Of a DNA stretch of 10,463 nucleotides, positions 5,502 through 10,463 are shown piece after piece. This DNA is from Candidatus Krumholzibacteriia bacterium (lineage in GTDB: Bacteria > Krumholzibacteriota > Krumholzibacteriia > LZORAL124-64-63): contig JACZKN010000570.1 of NCBI GenBank assembly GCA_014859985.1, positions 1 to 10,463 of the forward strand, given 5' to 3'. The translations under genes were made by a program, and so were the position numbers. The notes under the pieces were generated by a model. That model did not search any database. It was not told where the DNA came from and saw only the letters and a list, made by a program, of their open reading frames with translations. Numbering within the stretch: the stretch's first letter is position 1; every line of letters starts with the position of its first letter.

Positions 5502-7871
5502 ATGAGAAACAGGCGAAACACCGCGTGGGGTCTGCTCCTTGGCGCCGGCACCGCGGCGCTGCTGCTGACCGGGTGCCGGGCCTTCACCCCCGAGGCCGTG
5601 ATCGTCAACAAGCCCCCCGAGACGTACATCATCGGGGCGCCGATGGAAGAGGGCGGCGGCTACTACCACTTCCACGTGTACTGGTACGGCTCGGACGTGG
5701 ACGGCACGGTCGAGCGCTTCGTGTGGGCCCTGACCGACACCTCGGTCCAGGACGAGGACACCACCGACGACGAGGAGGACGCGCGCTTCAACCCGGCGCT
5801 CGACGCCTCGACCCTGGCCATCGGCCGCTGGACGACGAAGACCGACTCGATCTTCGACTTCCGCATCGACCAGGGCACCCGCCCGTCGGCGGATTTCACC
5901 CTGCACATGGTGGCCCAGGACGACCTGGGAGCCTTCGACCGCACGCCCGCGCGCCTGCACTTCTTCAGCAACACCCTGGGCAACCCCACCATCCGGTTCT
6001 TCCGCATCGCCGGCGGGGACACCATCGCCATCGAGCCGGGCAAGGCCGACACCGTGGGCTTCGGAATGCCCTACACCGTGGCCTGGGCGGGCGAGAGCCC
6101 CAACATCCGCGGCTACGCCCCGGACGCCCTGGCCCGCGTGGATACGGTCTATCCGTTCGACGACGGCCTGTTCGGCTACAAGTGGCAGATCCTGGGCGAG
6201 CTGGGCGGCAACTGCGTCCCCACCCTCGAGGACTGCTGGCGGCCGCGGCGCTTCAACGAGGCCACGGGCGACAGCTTCTCCTACTTCGGCGACATGACCA
6301 GCCTGACCTTCAGGAACGACGGCTCGAGCACGACCAACCCCTTCCGCAAGCTGCTGCCCAGCGGCACGGTCAGCCTGCTGGTCAATTCCATCGACGTGGC
6401 CGGCGTGGAGGTGGCCGAGTTCCAGCGGGAATTCAACTTCCTGGTCAATTTCGACCCGGAGACCATCATCCTGGACGGCGAGACCGACTGGGCCCACCCC
6501 GAGGACGACCAGGTCTACCCCTATTATTTCCGGCTCAACGATCCGACCAAGACCCGCGTGCCGTTCCGCTCGGGCGACCGCATCCCCGACCGCACGTACG
6601 TGGTGGTCAAGGCCCTGGCCCGGGACGACCCGGACGACCAGCGGCAGCGCGACGACTTCGCCATCGGCCTGGTCGGCTACGTGGAAGGCGTCCGCCACAG
6701 CCTTTCCGGCGGCGTCTTCCGCTTCGCCACCGAGTCGAGCGCCCTGGACACCGTCCCCGCCTGGCCCGCCACCGAACCCGGTGGCTGGCACGCCGACACC
6801 CTGGGCTTCCTGACGGGACCGCGCACCACCTTCACCTTCAACATGCAGGCCGTGGACGAGCACGGCCGCCGCGACGGCTCGCCGGCCCGGCTGAACTTCG
6901 ACGTGGGCTACCCGCCCTGCGTGCAGTGCGTGGAGCTGCTGCCCAAGACCGCGAGCGTCTCGGCGTTCCCGGCGAGCCTGGAATGCCACGAGCCGGACGA
7001 CGGGGGCAACGCCTGCTTCGCCGACACCGCCTCGTACCTGATCACCACCGCCGGCGCCGGCGCCGACGAGCTGCAGCGGCTGCGCACCTCGTTCATGGCG
7101 ATCAACAAGGGCACCGGCTTCACCCAGGTGGTCGACGACACCACCGGCCTGGGGCGCACCAACTACATCGTGGGCGTGACCCTCTACAACCTGACGGTGC
7201 TCCTGCACGGCCGCGACGACGAACGGGAGGCCTGGTCCCAGCCCGTGCGGCGGGCCATGGCCTGGCGCTACCAGGTCGACTACGAGTGCGACCCCTTCAA
7301 CCAGATCAAGGACGGCGGCGGGAACGACGACATCGAGCGCTACACCTGGGCGGAGTCGGCCGATGACCAGCTCCGCATCGATGCGTCCACCGGCCTGTGG
7401 CGCATGCGGGTCGAGGTGGCCGTGCCCACGACGCTGATCAACGGCGGGCCGGTCGCCTACTGGTTCGGGCTGCTGTTCGACCCCAGCATCGGCGGCGGCA
7501 CCAACGAGGCCCTGGCCGACGAGATCTTCGTGCAGAGCCTGCGCCAGCTGGGCGAGGGCTCGGTGCGGGTCGTGGCCGTGGACCAGAGCCAGTGCGCCGG
7601 CACGCCGGCCCGGCCCAACCGCTACAACTACTTCCGGGCGGTCAGGCCGTCCATCATGAACCTGCCGGCAGGCAGGACCTGGCGCGACTGCGACCTGCCC
7701 ACCGCGCCGCAGGTGCCCGGCATCAAGAGCGGCCTGGACCTGGGGGAGGGCGCCATGGAGAGCCGCCAGCACAAGCCGCGGGCCGAGCAGCCGGCGGTCA
7801 AGCATTTCCGGCTGCAGGCCAGCATCGGCGGCCAACTCATCGACTGCAACACGCCGCCGCCGCGGCCGTGA
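5502..7871 (+). CDS. Large lipoprotein with Ig/PKD-like modules, function unknown
   Basis: This is a 789-residue predicted lipoprotein. The N-terminus has basic residues (MRNRR), a hydrophobic core and the lipobox L-T-G-C with the lipid-bearing cysteine at residue 25, so the mature protein should be anchored in an envelope membrane. Residues ~55-165 form a beta-rich module with the motif WYGSDVDGTV (61-70), an acidic run DEDTTDDEED (84-93) and a closing motif QDDLGAFDRTPARLHF (139-154). A second closing motif, AVDEHGRRDGSPARLNF, sits at 450-466, suggesting another copy with a degenerate first half. The DxDG and acidic patches could bind calcium; this is inference. Residues 473-505 carry four cysteines (473, 476, 495, 505). 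I recognise no catalytic domain. The gene has its own promoter and leader, and the next lipoprotein gene starts 38 nt after its stop, so the two are likely cotranscribed. Confidence 0.9.
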   Translation: MRNRRNTAWGLLLGAGTAALLLTGCRAFTPEAVIVNKPPETYIIGAPMEEGGGYYHFHVYWYGSDVDGTVERFVWALTDTSVQDEDTTDDEEDARFNPALDASTLAIGRWTTKTDSIFDFRIDQGTRPSADFTLHMVAQDDLGAFDRTPARLHFFSNTLGNPTIRFFRIAGGDTIAIEPGKADTVGFGMPYTVAWAGESPNIRGYAPDALARVDTVYPFDDGLFGYKWQILGELGGNCVPTLEDCWRPRRFNEATGDSFSYFGDMTSLTFRNDGSSTTNPFRKLLPSGTVSLLVNSIDVAGVEVAEFQREFNFLVNFDPETIILDGETDWAHPEDDQVYPYYFRLNDPTKTRVPFRSGDRIPDRTYVVVKALARDDPDDQRQRDDFAIGLVGYVEGVRHSLSGGVFRFATESSALDTVPAWPATEPGGWHADTLGFLTGPRTTFTFNMQAVDEHGRRDGSPARLNFDVGYPPCVQCVELLPKTASVSAFPASLECHEPDDGGNACFADTASYLITTAGAGADELQRLRTSFMAINKGTGFTQVVDDTTGLGRTNYIVGVTLYNLTVLLHGRDDEREAWSQPVRRAMAWRYQVDYECDPFNQIKDGGGNDDIERYTWAESADDQLRIDASTGLWRMRVEVAVPTTLINGGPVAYWFGLLFDPSIGGGTNEALADEIFVQSLRQLGEGSVRVVAVDQSQCAGTPARPNRYNYFRAVRPSIMNLPAGRTWRDCDLPTAPQVPGIKSGLDLGEGAMESRQHKPRAEQPAVKHFRLQASIGGQLIDCNTPPPRP

Positions 7872-7893
7872 CGGGAAGCGACTCGAGGCGACC

Positions 7894-7900
7894 AAGGGAG
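7894..7900 (+). promoter_or_regulatory. Ribosome binding site that fixes the second lipoprotein start
   Basis: AAGGGAG lies 9 nt before ATG 7910. The same reading frame is open far upstream (to about 7397) inside the previous gene, but only this ATG has a good Shine-Dalgarno and places a lipoprotein signal peptide at the N-terminus. Confidence 0.8.
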
Positions 7901-7909
7901 CCGAGACCA

Positions 7910-10408
7910 ATGGATCCAAGAGTGACAGGCAAGTTCAGGCCCAACCCGGCCCTCGTCCTGGGGGCGGCGCTGCTGGCGGCCCTGGCCGGCTGTTCGGTGG
8001 ACACGGAACTGGGCGGCGTGGCCGTACCCAACGCCCGGCCCGACACGCGCATCACCGGCCAGCCGCCGACCCTGCTGGAGGCGGGCTTCGTCGTCGAGTT
8101 CAACTGGACCGGGTTCGATCCCGACGGCCGCGTCGTCGGCTACCAGTGGAAGATCAGCGACAACGGCCTGGACGGCATCAGCCCGCGGGACACCCTGACC
8201 CACGACCCGCTCACCGGAGCGGTGCTGAATCCCTGGCGGTTCACGACCAACACCGACTCCACGTTCGTGGTGCTGGCGGACCTGCCCGACTTCCCGGGGG
8301 ACGAGGTCGCGCCGCGCAGCTTCCGCACCCATTCGATCTTCGTCCGCGCCGTGGACGACAAGGGCGCGGTGGACCCGTCCCCCGCCTACATGTCGTTCAC
8401 CTCGACGACCCTGGTGCCGACGGCGCGCGCCACCTTCCCGGGCCTGGGCACCCAGAGCGCCGCCGTGGTGCCGCCGACGGTCAACATCGGTTGGGAGGGC
8501 ACCGACCCCGATTTCGAGCTGCGGGTGCCCACCCAGGTGCGCTACCTGTGGCGGCGGGCGCGCCTGGCCGACGGCACGGACATCCGCACGCCGACCGAGT
8601 ACAACCGCCACTACGAGGAACTGATCGACTTCGACAGCCCGGACTGGAGCATCTGGCAGCGCTACAACCCCGACGCCACCCGGCGGCTGGCGACGTTCCC
8701 GCGGCAGGAGACCGGCACCTTCTGGCTGTTCGCGGTGCAGACGCAGGATACCGCCGGCGCGGTGAGCGTGGGCCGGCGCTACGGCGTGGAAGTGGCGCAT
8801 GTGCAGGTGCTGTCCAGCTTCCACCGCCCGTTCGTCACCCTCAGCGAGCCGTTCATCGGCAATTCGACGGCGAGCCAGGTCCCGGTGATCTCGATCGCCG
8901 CCGGGCAGCCGCTGAACTTCTCGTGGACCGCGACGGCCGCCTCCTACAACGGCAAGATCGTCTCCTACCGCCACGGTTGGGACCTGGTCTCGGTGGATGA
9001 CCCCAACGATCCGGGATGGGCCGTACCCCCGGGCGTCGCCGCGCAGAACCGTTTCGCCGCGGAGCGCAGCTTCCAGGAGGGCCTGCACTCGTTCTGGCTG
9101 CGGGTAGTGGACGACTCGGGCCAGGCGGCCACCCTGGAGCGCCGCCTGAACGTGATCCCCTACATGGACTACAACCTGCAGCGCGAACTGCTGGTGATCG
9201 ACCAGGTGGTGGACAACCGGGTCCAGAACTGGCAGGACCAGGCGGGCATCCCGCGCAACGACGAGCAGTACCGCAACGAGTACTGGTCGTTCCTGCAGGA
9301 GCAGCCGGGCGGGGTGGCCGGAGTGGACTGGAACCTCGACCGCAGGAACCATACGGACGACATCAACTACGCAGATCTCGTGCCGTACAAGGCGGTCCTA
9401 ATCTACTCCCAGGTCAACGAGCAGCAGATCATGATGCAGAAGTTCCGGCCGGTCAACCGCGTCGACAAGTACGTGTGGCTGGTCCCCTACCAGCAGCGCG
9501 GGGGCAACCTGTTCTACGTCGGCGGCGGGTCCATGGACTCCTTCCTCGAGCAGATCACCAACTACATGACGCCGATCATCTTCGACACCCGCGAGGAGAC
9601 CTACGTCTCCGGCACCACCTCCTTCGTCGTGGGCTTCGGCACCAAGGAGCTGACCGACGGCACCGAGGTGCAGCGGGGGCCGCTGCAGTACCCGTACCAG
9701 GTGGCCGGGATCTCCGCCTTGGACTGGACCTCGATCAGCACCAAATTCATCTACGGCCGGCCCCGGGCCGGCATGAACCAGGAGCGGCGCAACGACTGTG
9801 TCGGCCTGAAGGCCCTGGTCCTGGACAGGGCGTTCCGCACGGCCTGGCTGATCGGCCCGGGCGCGGTGGCCGACACGATCGGCACGGAGCCCACCATCGA
9901 CTGGCAGGACGCCTTCTACGCCCTGGGCGACTCGCTGGACGTGATCCACAACACGTTCCCGTTCCGCAACGACGAGTTCGTCGACGAGAACATCAGCACC
10001 ACGCGGGCGACCCAGTTCGCGCCCCAGCTCTGCGACGACCCGCGGGCGCCGGGCGGCCGCTGCATCGAGCCCATGTTCCGCGGCATCGCCCGCTTCGACT
10101 GGCTGCGCGAGAAGAAGCGCAGCGAGGGCGACCCGGACTGGCCGACCGGCTCGTACACCCCGGCGGAACTGGACGAACTCTGCGGCGTGGTGGCCCTGGC
10201 GCCCCTCGGCGACCTGAACCGGGGCACGGCGCGGACCAACGGCCGGGTCTACGGCTACCTTTCCTACAAGATGGCCGCGGAAAAGCCTTCCGGGGCGCCG
10301 GACGTCTACTGGGGCTTCGACCCGTACCGCTTCGACCACGAGGAGTCGAAGAAGGCCATCCGCTGGGTGCTGAAGCAGGTCTTCAGTCTCGACGTGATCG
10401 AGCCGTAA
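7910..10408 (+). CDS. Large lipoprotein with three Ig/PKD-like modules and a possible GATase-like C-terminal half
   Basis: This is an 832-residue predicted lipoprotein. A basic N-terminus and hydrophobic segment (ALVLGAALLAAL) lead to the lipobox L-A-G-C with the lipidated cysteine at residue 28. Three beta-sandwich-like segments follow. The first (~40-175) has WTGFDPDGRVVGYQW (66-80) and AVDDKGAVDPSPAYMSF (147-163), matching the preceding gene's first module. The second (~183-298) has IGWEGTDPDFE and ends in FAVQTQDTAGAVS. The third (~323-417) has LNFSWTATA and FWLRVVDDSGQAA. From ~420 the character changes: RELLVIDQVVDN (425-436), DLVPYKAVLIYSQ (489-501) and RGGNLFYVGGGSMDS (530-544) suggest an alternating alpha/beta fold like class I GATase-like domains. 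No nucleophile-elbow cysteine is visible, so activity is doubtful. The function is unknown. The gene is the second of a probable two-gene operon. Its last 26 sense nucleotides, the TAA and 10 more bases are mirrored by an inverted copy at the window end. Confidence 0.9.
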   Translation: MDPRVTGKFRPNPALVLGAALLAALAGCSVDTELGGVAVPNARPDTRITGQPPTLLEAGFVVEFNWTGFDPDGRVVGYQWKISDNGLDGISPRDTLTHDPLTGAVLNPWRFTTNTDSTFVVLADLPDFPGDEVAPRSFRTHSIFVRAVDDKGAVDPSPAYMSFTSTTLVPTARATFPGLGTQSAAVVPPTVNIGWEGTDPDFELRVPTQVRYLWRRARLADGTDIRTPTEYNRHYEELIDFDSPDWSIWQRYNPDATRRLATFPRQETGTFWLFAVQTQDTAGAVSVGRRYGVEVAHVQVLSSFHRPFVTLSEPFIGNSTASQVPVISIAAGQPLNFSWTATAASYNGKIVSYRHGWDLVSVDDPNDPGWAVPPGVAAQNRFAAERSFQEGLHSFWLRVVDDSGQAATLERRLNVIPYMDYNLQRELLVIDQVVDNRVQNWQDQAGIPRNDEQYRNEYWSFLQEQPGGVAGVDWNLDRRNHTDDINYADLVPYKAVLIYSQVNEQQIMMQKFRPVNRVDKYVWLVPYQQRGGNLFYVGGGSMDSFLEQITNYMTPIIFDTREETYVSGTTSFVVGFGTKELTDGTEVQRGPLQYPYQVAGISALDWTSISTKFIYGRPRAGMNQERRNDCVGLKALVLDRAFRTAWLIGPGAVADTIGTEPTIDWQDAFYALGDSLDVIHNTFPFRNDEFVDENISTTRATQFAPQLCDDPRAPGGRCIEPMFRGIARFDWLREKKRSEGDPDWPTGSYTPAELDELCGVVALAPLGDLNRGTARTNGRVYGYLSYKMAAEKPSGAPDVYWGFDPYRFDHEESKKAIRWVLKQVFSLDVIEP

Positions 10409-10463
10409 GCCGGCGGCGCCGCGCCGCCGCCGGCTTACGGCTCGATCACGTCGAGACTGAAGA
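10380..10463. repeat. Perfect 39-bp inverted repeat at the window end
   Basis: Bases 10380-10418 and 10425-10463 are exact reverse complements separated by 6 nt (CCGCGC). The left arm includes the last codons and stop of the preceding gene. The inner 10 bp (10409-10418 with 10425-10434), immediately after TAA, could be the stem of a natural terminator, but the right arm then copies the coding strand in reverse instead of running into T residues. The repeat stops exactly at the last base of the window. Confidence 0.97.
10409..10434 (+). terminator. Candidate terminator hairpin core, T-tract not seen
   Basis: GCCGGCGGCG (10409-10418) pairs with CGCCGCCGGC (10425-10434) around a CCGCGC loop directly after the stop codon at 10406-10408. 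In position and shape it suits an intrinsic terminator of the lipoprotein operon. No T-run follows, perhaps because the sequence after it is a fold-back copy and not the true downstream DNA. Confidence 0.4.

Noticed and set aside
5525..7366. 613-codon + strand frame inside the first lipoprotein gene
   Set aside because: It is an Arg/His/Pro/Gly-rich out-of-frame translation; the alternative frame has a lipobox, recognisable motifs and a promoter and ribosome binding site.
7397..7909. Upstream in-frame extension of the second lipoprotein gene
   Set aside because: It overlaps the preceding gene out of frame and is low-complexity; the start at 7910 has a ribosome binding site and yields a lipoprotein signal peptide.
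2088..7919. 5.8-kb antisense open frame of 1943 codons on the - strand
   Set aside because: It overlaps two well-supported + strand genes, their terminator and their promoter, is aligned codon-for-codon opposite them, and its translation is low-complexity Val/Ala/Gly/Arg/His text typical of antisense reading of high-GC genes. It is a by-product of missing TTA/CTA/TCA codons.
7628..10339. Two further long - strand frames (7628-9352 and 9398-10339)
   Set aside because: They have the same codon-opposite register to the second lipoprotein gene and the same low-complexity composition; they are antisense shadows.

Overview
The window is high-GC bacterial DNA with every supported gene on the + strand. 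It looks like part of a metagenome-type contig from a high-GC relative of the Fibrobacterota-Chlorobiota-Bacteroidota (FCB) group, for example an Eisenbacteria- or Krumholzibacteriota-like lineage. That placement is inference. It rests on a large secreted protein ending in a FlgD-Ig/Por-type C-terminal domain (YPNPFNP...SGVYFYEF...KMTLLK), the long beta-rich lipoproteins beside it, clear Shine-Dalgarno sites and sigma70-like promoters.

Layout: (1) 2-1765, the 3' part of glyS, the glycyl-tRNA synthetase beta subunit, cut by the left edge and closed by a near-perfect intrinsic terminator (1792-1832). (2) 1766-2156, an intergenic region of lower GC (about 53% by hand count over 1861-2160). It holds a promoter (1844-1872) and a leader of roughly 280 nt with an internal consensus Shine-Dalgarno, a possible 25-codon peptide and two small hairpins. 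(3) 2157-5207, a 1016-aa exported protein with a signal peptide, cysteine-containing beta-rich N-terminal half, a possible GATase-like/Rossmann segment and the C-terminal sorting-type domain; a perfect 12-bp terminator follows. (4) 5336-5365, a second strong promoter with a structured GC-rich leader of about 130 nt. (5) 5502-7871 and 7910-10408, two lipoprotein genes 38 nt apart, apparently one operon. (6) 10380-10463, a perfect 39-bp inverted repeat that folds the end of the last gene back on itself and stops exactly at the window edge; it is most likely an assembly or library fold-back at a terminator hairpin.

glyS is housekeeping and probably unrelated to its neighbours. The three downstream genes all encode exported proteins: one secreted or surface-anchored and two lipid-anchored. 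The two lipoproteins share a recognisable N-terminal Ig/PKD-like module (WxGxDxDGxV, then D-x2/3-G-x2-D-x2-PA), so they are probably divergent paralogues working at the cell envelope. No enzymatic activity can be assigned to any of the three. The group is best described as an uncharacterised cell-surface protein cluster.
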